Below, piece by piece: positions 1-6,305 of a DNA stretch of 9,324 bases. Positions within the stretch are counted from its first letter, which is position 1. Each line of letters opens with the position of its first letter. The notes beneath the pieces are model-generated. The model was not told where the DNA came from and ran no database searches. It saw only the letters and a program-made list of their open reading frames with translations. A program made the position numbers and the translations under genes. Source of the stretch: an uncultured Peptostreptococcaceae bacterium (lineage in GTDB: Bacteria > Bacillota > Clostridia > Tissierellales > Peptoniphilaceae); assembly GCA_945910665.1 (NCBI GenBank), contig CAMDZK010000030.1, forward strand, positions 1 to 9,324, written 5' to 3'.

Positions 1-1421
1 TGTTTCCCATGATGGCACAACTTAAACTTCACGCAGAACGGATGGAAGAGGCAAATTACTATTATCGCCATGAAGTCTACGAACAAGAAAAAGAAGTGGC
101 ACATCGCATGACACGCCTTCTCTTTGAAGATTTTGAACCGATGGAAGTACCAGAAGACTTTGGGGACGGTCTTTCTGACGAACAAGCAGCAGGTGTGCGC
201 ATGCTTTTACAAAGTAAGGCTGGCATCATTACTGGCGGGCCAGGAACGGGGAAGACGACTCTCTTACGCTCTTTGCTAGAGGTCATTCGAGAAGAACACC
301 AAAAGATTGCACTTTGTGCACCAACGGGACGGGCCGCTAAACGCATGGAAGAGAGCACAGGGATGGAAGCAAGCACGATACACCGTTTGCTGGGATACAA
401 CCCTTCAGAATATCCTCCCTTTGCCTACGATGAAGAAAGCCCCTTAGATGTCGATTGGGTCATTGTGGACGAATCGTCAATGCTCGACTTAGAATTAACG
501 GGTCAATTGTTACGTGCCATTCCACCGTCTGCGCGCCTTGTCCTCATCGGCGATGTGGATCAACTACCGTCGGTGGGCGCGGGCAATGTCTTGGAAGATT
601 TTATCCAATCAGAAGAAATCCCTACAGTACGCTTACAAAAGGTCTTTCGACAAGCACAAGAAAGCCTCATCGTCATGAATGCCCATCGCATGCAAAAAGG
701 AGAGGACCCTGTCGTTAACGAGATGGATAAAGACTTCTTTTTTATGGAAACGCCCAGTGTCTTTCAGTCCATTGGACTCATCCAATCGCTCATGGCGAAA
801 CGACTTCCAGAAGCCTACAGTGCTAAACCTGGGACAGACATTCAGATTTTATCGCCCGTTAAAAAACAGCCCTTTGGAACGGAAAATCTAAATATCGCCA
901 TGCAAGAAACCCTCAATCCAAAAACGCCGAGCAAGGAAGAAATGGAACTTCGCGGCACGATTTTTCGAGAAGGAGACCGGGTCATGCAGATGAAAAATAA
1001 CTACGATATTGCCTTAACTCTCCCTTCAGGAGAAATTCGAGAAGGGGTATTTAACGGAGATATTGGGACGATTGAAAGCGTCTTTGACGATGGTCTGACG
1101 GTGCGCTTTGACGATGGAGGATTTTGCAGGTATCAACGAAAAGAGCTGGACGATTTGGGATTGGCCTACGCCATTACGATTCATAAATCCCAAGGAAGCG
1201 AGTTTCCTTATGTCATCATCCCTCTACACAAAGGACCACCGATGCTCTATACGAGAAATCTCATTTATACAGCCATTACAAGAGCCAAAACAATGGTTAT
1301 TTTAGTGGGAGAAAAGAGCGTATTAACGCAAATGATTGGAAATGTGCGAACAACCAAACGCTATACCCATTTGGCAAAACGCATGCGAGAGGCAGCGGAC
1401 ATTGGGAGGAAGTTTTCATGA
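1..1421 (+). CDS. recD2: RecD2-type ATP-dependent DNA helicase, 5'-truncated by window
   Basis: Superfamily 1B 5'-to-3' DNA helicase of the RecD2/TraA type, acting in DNA repair and recombination in bacteria without RecBCD. The frame is open to the left edge, so the Met at 9 is internal. About 470 residues are visible; the family is usually near 740, so the N-terminal region is missing. Counting from position 9, the helicase motifs run in order: Walker A GGPGTGKT (76-83), motif II with VDES (153-156), motif III GDVDQLPSVG (181-190), motif IV around VFRQ (212-215), a C-terminal SH3-like insertion (roughly 320-375), motif V ITIHKSQGSEFP (389-400) and motif VI YTAITRAK (420-427). All catalytic motifs look intact. 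The stop codon overlaps the ATG of the comF-type gene (ATGA), so the two are probably translationally coupled. RecD2 rather than RecD is chosen because of the Gram-positive context and motif spelling. Confidence 0.95.
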   Translation, partial: FPMMAQLKLHAERMEEANYYYRHEVYEQEKEVAHRMTRLLFEDFEPMEVPEDFGDGLSDEQAAGVRMLLQSKAGIITGGPGTGKTTLLRSLLEVIREEHQKIALCAPTGRAAKRMEESTGMEASTIHRLLGYNPSEYPPFAYDEESPLDVDWVIVDESSMLDLELTGQLLRAIPPSARLVLIGDVDQLPSVGAGNVLEDFIQSEEIPTVRLQKVFRQAQESLIVMNAHRMQKGEDPVVNEMDKDFFFMETPSVFQSIGLIQSLMAKRLPEAYSAKPGTDIQILSPVKKQPFGTENLNIAMQETLNPKTPSKEEMELRGTIFREGDRVMQMKNNYDIALTLPSGEIREGVFNGDIGTIESVFDDGLTVRFDDGGFCRYQRKELDDLGLAYAITIHKSQGSEFPYVIIPLHKGPPMLYTRNLIYTAITRAKTMVILVGEKSVLTQMIGNVRTTKRYTHLAKRMREAADIGRKFS

Positions 1422-2089
1422 GATGGACGGACTTCCTCTTTCTACGAGAGGGCATTTGTCTGCGTTGTCGAGAAGAAGAGATACACGATGACCCCTTTTG
1501 CCCAGATTGTATGGCACAATTTGAGAAAGAAATGGGCGCCTTTTATTACGATGATGAACATATTTGTCACATTGCCTATTTTTACAACCGCTTTTTGCAA
1601 GAGTTAATGCGGGTTTTTAAATTTAAGGAGCAAGCAGAACTGGCCAAACCTATGGGAGAATTATTTGCTCGCATGATTTGTGAAAAGAATATACAAGTCG
1701 ATGGAATCATCGCGGTACCCATGACAAAAGTAGCCGTCAGAAAAAGAGGATACAACCAAAGTGTGTTATTAGCAGAAGAAATTGCAGAAAAAATGCATCT
1801 CCCGCTGCTCACACCGATTGAAAAACGAAAGAAGACAAAAGAACAAAACAAACTCTCAAGAAGTGAGAGACAACACAATTTAAAGGGAGCTTTTCATTTG
1901 ACTAAACCCAGTGATGTACGAGGAAAGAGAATCCTTTTAGTGGACGATTTTGTGACCACAGGAAGTACAATGATTGCTGTCACACAAGAGTTGTTAAAGG
2001 GAGAACCACAAGAAGTGATCGGCGCCGCCTTTGCTGCACCGCGTTTGTACAGCCACGATACATTGCAAAGCCACGTCAAGATATGGTAA
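1418..2089 (+). CDS. comFC: ComF-family phosphoribosyltransferase-like protein
   Basis: Cytoplasmic 223-residue protein of the ComF/GntX family, linked in Bacillus and relatives to DNA uptake during competence. A zinc-ribbon with two CxxC pairs lies at Cys14, 17, 28 and 31. It is followed by a type I phosphoribosyltransferase fold with RGYNQS (110-115), the family-typical Q..L.R.ER..N..GAF stretch (about 143-159), and the PRPP-binding loop LVDDFVTTGST (174-184). Length and domain order fit full-length ComFC. The start is fixed by ATGA overlap with recD2. A substrate for this family is not firmly established, and no other competence gene is visible here, so a competence role is inferred from the family only. 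The stop codon overlaps the probable -10 box of the tuf promoter. Confidence 0.9.
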   Translation: MRWTDFLFLREGICLRCREEEIHDDPFCPDCMAQFEKEMGAFYYDDEHICHIAYFYNRFLQELMRVFKFKEQAELAKPMGELFARMICEKNIQVDGIIAVPMTKVAVRKRGYNQSVLLAEEIAEKMHLPLLTPIEKRKKTKEQNKLSRSERQHNLKGAFHLTKPSDVRGKRILLVDDFVTTGSTMIAVTQELLKGEPQEVIGAAFAAPRLYSHDTLQSHVKIW

Positions 2090-2092
2090 AAT
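2063..2092 (+). promoter_or_regulatory. Probable sigma-A promoter for tuf, inside the comF end
   Basis: TTGCAA (2063-2068), an 18-base spacer and TAAAAT (2087-2092), with a TG two bases upstream of the -10 (TGG before TAAAAT) making an extended -10. The -10 includes the comF stop codon. Transcription would begin near 2099, giving a tuf leader of about 55 bases. Boxes were read by eye and the start site is inferred. Confidence 0.55.
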
Positions 2093-2112
2093 GATTGCAA
2101 TAGCGTTTATTA

Positions 2113-2130
2113 CAAGGGGATTAACCCTTG
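2113..2130 (+). promoter_or_regulatory. Hairpin in the tuf 5' leader
   Basis: Perfect inverted repeat CAAGGG / CCCTTG with a six-base loop (GATTAA), 11 bases upstream of the tuf Shine-Dalgarno AGGAGGG (2141-2147). It has no T run, so it is not a terminator. It could stabilise the 5' end of an abundant mRNA or act as a small control element. Function is inferred. Confidence 0.45.
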
Positions 2131-2154
2131 AAAGAATTTGAGGAGGGAGCACCC

Positions 2155-3348
2155 ATGGGAAAAGCAAAATTTGAAAGAAACAAACCACACGTAAACATTG
2201 GAACCATTGGCCACGTTGACCACGGTAAAACTACGTTAACTGCAGCCATCACAATGACGCTCAACAAAAAATATGGTACTGGTGAATACGTAGACTACGC
2301 ACACATCGATAAAGCGCCAGAAGAAAGAGAAAGAGGAATCACCATCTCTACTTCACACGTTGAGTACGAAACAGAAAACCGTCACTACGCACACGTGGAC
2401 TGCCCAGGCCATGCCGACTACGTTAAAAACATGATCACAGGAGCCGCACAAATGGACGGCGCAATCCTCGTTGTATCAGCAGCAGACGGCCCCATGCCAC
2501 AAACCCGTGAGCACATCTTATTATCCCGTCAAGTAGGCGTACCAAAAATCGCAGTCTTCTTAAACAAAGCAGACATGGTTGATGACGAAGAACTCATCGA
2601 ACTCGTAGAAATGGAAGTCCGTGAACTCTTAAGCGAATACGAATTCGACGGCGACAACACACCAATCGTCGTAGGATCTGCATTAAAAGCAATCGAAGAA
2701 CCAGAATCTGAATGGTCTGAAAAAATCTTAGAACTCATGGCAGAAGTGGATAAATACATCCCAACACCAGAAAGAGCAACCGACAAAGCATTCTTGATGC
2801 CAGTTGAGGACGTCTTCTCCATCACAGGTCGTGGAACTGTAGCAACAGGCCGTGTTGAAAGAGGAACCGTTAAAGTTGGCGACAACGTAGAACTCGTCGG
2901 ACTCTCCGAAGAATCCAGAACCTTAGTTGTAACAGGCGTAGAAATGTTTAAGAAACTCTTAGACCAAGCTGAAGCCGGAGACAACGTAGGAATTCTCTTA
3001 CGCGGAATCCAAAGAAACGAAATCGAACGTGGACAAGTATTAGCACAACCAAAAACCATCCACCCACACACAAAATTCGAATCTGAAGTATACGTATTAA
3101 CCAAAGAAGAAGGTGGACGTCATACACCATTCTTCTCCGGATACAGACCACAATTCTACTTCAGAACCACAGACGTAACAGGCGACATCCAATTAGAAGA
3201 AGGCGTTGAAATGGTTATGCCAGGAGACAACGCGAAATTCATCATCGAACTCATCACACCAATCGCAATGGACGAAGGACTTCGTTTCGCGATTCGTGAA
3301 GGTGGCCGTACAGTTGGCGCCGGCGTCGTATCCAAAATCGAAAAATAA
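2155..3348 (+). CDS. tuf: Translation elongation factor Tu
   Basis: GTPase that delivers aminoacyl-tRNA to the ribosome; 397 residues, the normal length. The N-terminus [20 protein letters not shown] is typical. GTP-binding elements seen are G1 GHVDHGKT, switch I RERGIT, G3 DCPGH, G4 NKAD (often NKCD or NKVD elsewhere) and G5 SALK. Domains 2 and 3 follow, ending in the conserved [12 protein letters not shown]. The ATG at 2155 is chosen because AGGAGGG lies seven bases upstream and the protein matches other EF-Tu N-termini; the in-frame TTG at 2128 would add nine non-conserved residues and falls inside the leader hairpin. Codon use is strongly biased (AAC, GAC, ATC and CAC favoured), as expected for a very highly expressed gene. 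It is flanked by its own probable promoter and terminator. fusA does not precede it, so this is not the classical str-operon arrangement. Confidence 0.98.
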   Translation: MGKAKFERNKPHVNIGTIGHVDHGKTTLTAAITMTLNKKYGTGEYVDYAHIDKAPEERERGITISTSHVEYETENRHYAHVDCPGHADYVKNMITGAAQMDGAILVVSAADGPMPQTREHILLSRQVGVPKIAVFLNKADMVDDEELIELVEMEVRELLSEYEFDGDNTPIVVGSALKAIEEPESEWSEKILELMAEVDKYIPTPERATDKAFLMPVEDVFSITGRGTVATGRVERGTVKVGDNVELVGLSEESRTLVVTGVEMFKKLLDQAEAGDNVGILLRGIQRNEIERGQVLAQPKTIHPHTKFESEVYVLTKEEGGRHTPFFSGYRPQFYFRTTDVTGDIQLEEGVEMVMPGDNAKFIIELITPIAMDEGLRFAIREGGRTVGAGVVSKIEK

Positions 3349-3359
3349 GAACTGACATG

Positions 3360-3392
3360 AAGAAGAATTCCTCTGGGAGTTCTTCTTTTTTT
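3360..3392 (+). terminator. Intrinsic terminator of tuf
   Basis: A stem of AAGAAGAATTCC pairing with GGAGTTCTTCTT (one T-G wobble) and a four-base TCTG loop, running into seven T (3386-3392). It lies 11 bases after the tuf stop. It should separate tuf transcription from the downstream insert. Confidence 0.88.
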
Positions 3393-3404
3393 ATACTTCT
3401 TTCT

Positions 3405-3526
3405 CATTCTTCATGAGGGCGAAGCCATCCATTCATGTCCGTAGGACATTTCATGCGCAAAGCGCATTTCATTCTTCATCCTCTATTTTCTCTATTATTA
3501 ATGAAATGGTTCGCTGCGCTCACCAT
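3405..3526. repeat. Cluster of small ATG..CAT hairpin repeats
   Basis: Four short palindromes that start ATG and end CAT. Unit 1 is 3413-3432 (GGC-GAA-GCC core, imperfect). Unit 2 is 3435-3449 (ATGTCC-GTA-GGACAT, perfect). Unit 3 is 3453-3467 (ATGCGC-AAA-GCGCAT, perfect). Unit 4 is 3506-3526 (arms ATGGT/ACCAT, imperfect interior). Units 2 and 3 are joined by TTC. The ten-base direct repeat CATTCTTCAT occurs at 3405-3414 and 3470-3479, on either side of units 2 and 3. From memory, similar TTCAT-linked mini-hairpin strings occur between genes in some Clostridia genomes. The last unit abuts the ATPase relic. Lack of long identical repeats and the tiny loops argue against CRISPR. Confidence 0.7.
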
Positions 3527-3819
3527 ATTGTGGAAGACGTACAGCAAATTGGAGACACTGTAGCCATCCTCCATGAAAGAAAAGTGCTCATCCACGAAAA
3601 CAAAGAGAACCTCACACAGCAAATGGCAGGGGAAATTGGCGTCATCACCATTCGTCCAGAAGAACTGCCCTCATTAGAAGAGAGAGTGAAAGTTCTGCAG
3701 GTCCATACAGAAGAAGATGGCTCCGCTGTCACATCTAAGGAGACCCACTGCCTGTGGAAGCTATGCCTTCAGGTGTCAGCTTGGAAGACATGTATTTAGC
3801 GCTGACCAAACATGCGTAG
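3524..3819 (+). pseudogene. Relic of an ABC transporter ATPase gene (3' end)
   Basis: This stretch aligns with the last 297 bases of the intact ATPase gene (6821-7117), beginning in the H-loop region (HIVEDVQQIGDT) and ending exactly at the shared CATGCGTAG stop context. In my hand alignment the first ~192 bases show about 27 differences, roughly 86% identity, most of them silent. A single-base deletion near 3718 then shifts the frame, so the conserved C-terminus (SLEDMYLALTKHA) is no longer read. Walker A, signature motif and Walker B are absent. The reading frame open from 3413 merely joins hairpin repeats to this tail and is not a functional gene. The mainly silent divergence implies it was selected as a working gene until fairly recently. 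Confidence 0.88.
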
Positions 3820-3886
3820 ATATATGTGTATGAAAAGATATTTTAATCGACATTTTATAGTTGGAATCGAATGCGATCGCCATTAA
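3812..3886 (+). pseudogene. Possible 24-codon stub after the ATPase relic
   Basis: An ATG at 3812 overlaps the relic's stop (ATGCGTAG), in the same position that the permease start occupies in the intact operon (7110). It reads MRRYMCMKRYFNRHFIVGIE and four more residues to a TAA at 3884-3886. Only the first three residues match the intact permease, and I see no nucleotide similarity beyond the stop. It may be the stump of a diverged permease gene or a chance frame. Confidence 0.2.
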
Positions 3887-3904
3887 TAAAAAAGTTGAAT
3901 TAGT

Positions 3905-3913
3905 TGATATAAT
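3905..3913 (+). promoter_or_regulatory. Possible upstream extended -10 promoter
   Basis: TGATATAAT is an exact extended -10 (TGn plus TATAAT), with no convincing -35 at the usual distance upstream. A transcript from here would begin near 3920 and run through the downstream T run before the secreted-protein gene. It is AT-rich ground, so a chance match is possible. Confidence 0.3.
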
Positions 3914-3927
3914 ATTCGATAATTCCA

Positions 3928-3957
3928 TTGACAATCGTTTTTTTTTTTTTTTATAAT
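3928..3957 (+). promoter_or_regulatory. Strong promoter with a 15-T spacer tract, candidate phase-variable switch
   Basis: Exact consensus -35 TTGACA (3928-3933) and exact -10 TATAAT (3952-3957), separated by 18 bases. Positions 3938-3952 are 15 consecutive T, so nearly the whole spacer, plus the first base of the -10, is one homopolymer. Gain or loss of single T by slippage would move the spacing away from or towards the 17-base optimum and change promoter strength. Transcription should start near 3964, practically at the Shine-Dalgarno AAAGGAGG (3964-3971) of the secreted-protein gene, giving a leader of only about 16 bases. Confidence 0.75.
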
Positions 3958-3979
3958 ATAGATAAAGGAGGATTGAAAA

Positions 3980-4378
3980 ATGAAAACAAGAAAGAATTTA
4001 TCTGCACTTATGTTAACTCTGCTCTTACTCATCCCGGCAATTATTTTTGCTTATGATGGAGATATCGTTCAAGTAAAGATATCAACTTGGCAAACGTACG
4101 CACAGTCCCCCCAAATTAAACAGGCAAATAATTTCCTAGAGTATGAAGCAACGCATTCTTCTACATCAGCTCGTTCCTTGTATGCGATAGTATATTTATG
4201 GATTGGAAAAGATGTTTATCAAGAAATCACATATTCACATATGTCTATAGGAGGATCCTCATCGAGCAAGCCTTTCAAAATTGATCCAACACAAGGGACG
4301 CGTGCCTATATTTTAGAGCTTGACCCATATGGAAAAAGAACAACTGGTTGTAGGGGCGCAGGAACCTTATATGATTAA
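3980..4378 (+). CDS. Secreted protein of unknown function, first gene of ABC operon
   Basis: A 132-residue protein that I do not recognise. It begins with a clear signal peptide: basic MKTRKN, a hydrophobic core LSALMLTLLLLIPAIIF, and likely cleavage after Ala24 before YDGD. No lipobox Cys is present. The mature part, about 108 residues, is polar with alternating hydrophobic stretches (YAIVYLWI, RAYILEL) that suggest a beta-rich fold. It has a Ser-rich turn (GGSSSSKP) and one cysteine in the C-terminal TGCRGAGTLYD. The start is well supported by AAAGGAGG eight bases upstream. Its last eight bases overlap the likely start of the membrane-protein gene, indicating coupled translation. Encoded first behind a very strong promoter, it could be a cargo, a bacteriocin-like effector or an extracytoplasmic partner of the transporter. 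Organisation recalls lactococcin-972-type loci, but I see no sequence match to that peptide. Confidence 0.8.
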   Translation: MKTRKNLSALMLTLLLLIPAIIFAYDGDIVQVKISTWQTYAQSPQIKQANNFLEYEATHSSTSARSLYAIVYLWIGKDVYQEITYSHMSIGGSSSSKPFKIDPTQGTRAYILELDPYGKRTTGCRGAGTLYD

Positions 4379-6305
4379 AACTATGAACAAATTGCTTCAC
4401 TTAGAATTAATCCGATTGCGACGCGATCGGATTAATTTTATCACAATTATCCTTCTTTGGATTTTTACAATCTATGGGGTGTGGACAGAACGAGTTACAG
4501 CACTCTATGGATTTCGTGCTCTTCACCAATTAACGATGCTTTTTGCAGTTTTTTCTGGGTATCGCTTTGCAAAAATACAAGAGCAAAAGGGAATTCGAGA
4601 ATGGATGCAAACACTCGAGTATGAGAGAAGGCGAACGCTCCCGCAGCTCTTAAGCCTTTATGCACTGTTTACAATCATCGTATTGGGCATGATGTGCTTT
4701 ATTCTTATCAGCTATTTCGTTGAACCCGTACAGATGAACCTACTTCTTGAAACCCTTCTTGTTGTGTTCTTGCATTATCTCCTTCCCATGATGGTTACTG
4801 GAACTTTAGGTTGGGCGATTAGCAAACTATTTCAAGGAATAATCGGATACTTTCTTGCAGGTATTATCGGATTTTTCTTGGGTTCTTTTGGTATGCAAAT
4901 CTATTTACCGTATGTTGCTAACAACTCCATCCTAAGGAGCGTAAGTCCACTTTTTGGTTTTGACAGTACAGGCATCTTGTATAGTGCACTTTCTGGATAT
5001 GATATCACTTTTTCTATGTGGTTGCGTCCCCTTCTTTGGCTGTCAATGGCTCTATTCATAGCTTTTGCAGTACGGCAAAAGAAAGGAGAAAAATCAAAAG
5101 AAAAAACCATATTTTTAGTGAGCACAGGGTTACTCTTTGTTCTTGCAATTGCTTTTGCCTCTGATGAAAATGTACTTTTAGAGAGAGTATCTACGATTTC
5201 AAAGGAAGATAATGAGTACTATTATTTTCAAAAAGAAGAAGTACCATTTGAAGCTCCTCTCACATATTGGGATACGCTGACACTCCATGTGCGTCGTGAC
5301 GGGATGCAGATTTCTGTTCAAGGAATAGGTGATCTTGTGGTTCAACAAGACACAGACACTATTCAATTGAATCTACAACGACAATTCTCGGTAATTTCAT
5401 GGAAAATAAATAATCAAGAAGTGGATTTTTTACAAGAGGATGATGTGATTACATTACAGCACAAAGGACTCTCTGGTGAAAATATCCAAATGGATTTTAC
5501 CTATGAGGGAAGGCCACATGGACACTTTTTAACAGATGAAGGCGCAGTAATACTCACAAGCAATTACCATTGGTTTCCCATTCCTAAGATGGGGCAGTCC
5601 ATGATTTTTAGAGATGGAAGCGTTACTCCTATTCCACAACCAACCATTACAACATACTATAAGCTATTCGTCGAAGATGATGAACCGTATTGGTCAAATA
5701 TTCAAGGAGAAGGAGAGGCGCAAGGGTTAGACTTAGTCTTTGGTCGCGTGAGTACACAGATAATCGATGAAGTAGAGTATGTGTATACAGATTTAGACCC
5801 TGTCGAAATTCAACGGGCAACAAAACCAGTATTAGATGGGATTGCCGAACTCAGAAAAGAATTAGGGCTTGAAGTACAGCCCACGCAAAGAATTGTAAGC
5901 TTTAGTGAACTTTTCACAGGTTCATTTGGAGGGTATGAATTGGATTGCCGCCAGAGTAGTGATACAATTTACAGGAAGTGGGGTACATTTTTATACCCGC
6001 CAATTGAAGAACAAGAAGGCACGAGAAATCAAGAGTTTTATCGATATGAAATCATGTCTTCAATTCTTGCCTCAGAGCCAGAATTTCTTTATCAAAATGA
6101 AGAGATGCAGATCGCATTTTTACATGGATACGCGATGATCTACGCTCCTTATTCCGCAAAATACGTCCCGTATCCAGAATTAGTGACCTTCCTTGAGCAA
6201 GTGGAAAATCCAATGGAGTTTATCAAAGCGTGGCATGATGAACTCTTAGTAGAGCAAAACTACACCTATGAAGACTTACAAAACCTGATGGAGACCTACC
6301 AATGA
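4371..6305 (+). CDS. ABC-2-type membrane protein fused to a degenerate M1-peptidase-like ectodomain
   Basis: 644 residues from ATG 4371, chosen because it overlaps the previous stop (8 bases) with AGGA upstream; ATG 4383 is a close alternative. Seven hydrophobic segments are visible near residues 22-39, 50-66, 93-115, 124-148, 153-175, 218-234 and 246-263. The basic loop RQKKGEKSKEK precedes the last, which puts residues ~265-644 outside the cell. That ectodomain resembles the M1 aminopeptidase layout: beta-rich N-terminal part (about 300-380, ending FTYEG), then SNYHWFPI (397-404), FGGYE (519-523) in the place of GGMEN, YEIMS (559-563) where HEXXH is expected, and LHGYA (584-588) where NEGFA is expected. 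No HEXXH occurs anywhere, so zinc catalysis looks lost. It probably pairs with the ATPase and permease encoded next. Its 3' end overlaps the ATPase start by ATGA. The M1 relation is my inference; membrane topology is more secure. Confidence 0.75.
   Translation: MIKTMNKLLHLELIRLRRDRINFITIILLWIFTIYGVWTERVTALYGFRALHQLTMLFAVFSGYRFAKIQEQKGIREWMQTLEYERRRTLPQLLSLYALFTIIVLGMMCFILISYFVEPVQMNLLLETLLVVFLHYLLPMMVTGTLGWAISKLFQGIIGYFLAGIIGFFLGSFGMQIYLPYVANNSILRSVSPLFGFDSTGILYSALSGYDITFSMWLRPLLWLSMALFIAFAVRQKKGEKSKEKTIFLVSTGLLFVLAIAFASDENVLLERVSTISKEDNEYYYFQKEEVPFEAPLTYWDTLTLHVRRDGMQISVQGIGDLVVQQDTDTIQLNLQRQFSVISWKINNQEVDFLQEDDVITLQHKGLSGENIQMDFTYEGRPHGHFLTDEGAVILTSNYHWFPIPKMGQSMIFRDGSVTPIPQPTITTYYKLFVEDDEPYWSNIQGEGEAQGLDLVFGRVSTQIIDEVEYVYTDLDPVEIQRATKPVLDGIAELRKELGLEVQPTQRIVSFSELFTGSFGGYELDCRQSSDTIYRKWGTFLYPPIEEQEGTRNQEFYRYEIMSSILASEPEFLYQNEEMQIAFLHGYAMIYAPYSAKYVPYPELVTFLEQVENPMEFIKAWHDELLVEQNYTYEDLQNLMETYQ
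4404..4438 (+). promoter_or_regulatory. Long hairpin just inside the membrane-protein gene
   Basis: Perfect 12-base inverted repeat AATTAATCCGAT (4405-4416) / ATCGGATTAATT (4426-4437), extended inward by T-G, G-C and C-G to a 15-pair stem with a GAC loop (4420-4422), and outward by one G-T wobble. A weak T-rich stretch follows. It lies 26 bases after the secreted-protein stop. It could act as partial terminator, mRNA 3' stabiliser or translation brake between the first and second genes. It also encodes residues within the N-terminal LELIRLRRDRIN. Confidence 0.6.

Noticed and set aside
2128..2154. TTG start extending EF-Tu by nine residues
   Set aside because: The TTG lies in the leader hairpin, the added residues are not EF-Tu-like, and ATG 2155 has an ideal ribosome-binding site.
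2529..3104. Long minus-strand frame opposite tuf, and other minus-strand frames opposite recD2, the ATPase, rpmG and nusG
   Set aside because: They are Ser/Arg-rich shadows of strongly biased genes, with no ribosome-binding sites or recognisable motifs.
3413..3526. Hairpin array as a CRISPR
   Set aside because: Units are 15-21 bases with differing sequence and three-base linkers; there are no constant repeats or spacers and no cas genes.
3413..3799. Open frame of 128 codons before the ABC operon
   Set aside because: Its first third is hairpin repeats, the middle is the ATPase tail without any ATPase core motifs, and the end is out of frame after a one-base deletion. It has no Shine-Dalgarno. 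Treated as a pseudogene relic.
3873..3880. GCGATCGC palindrome
   Set aside because: An isolated eight-base palindrome in AT-rich sequence; no partner sites or operator-like context.
3918..3952. T15 run read as an intrinsic terminator
   Set aside because: Only a four-base CGAT/ATCG stem precedes it, while the run sits exactly between consensus -35 and -10 boxes.
4320..4370. Upstream TTG 4320 or ATG 4329 start for the M1-like membrane protein
   Set aside because: Neither has a convincing ribosome-binding site, and both would add a stretch overlapping the secreted-protein gene in another frame. ATG 4371 or 4383 fits the operon's overlap style.
3980..4378. Assignment of the secreted protein to the lactococcin 972 family
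   Set aside because: The gene layout is similar, but the mature sequence shows none of that family's characteristic stretches by eye.
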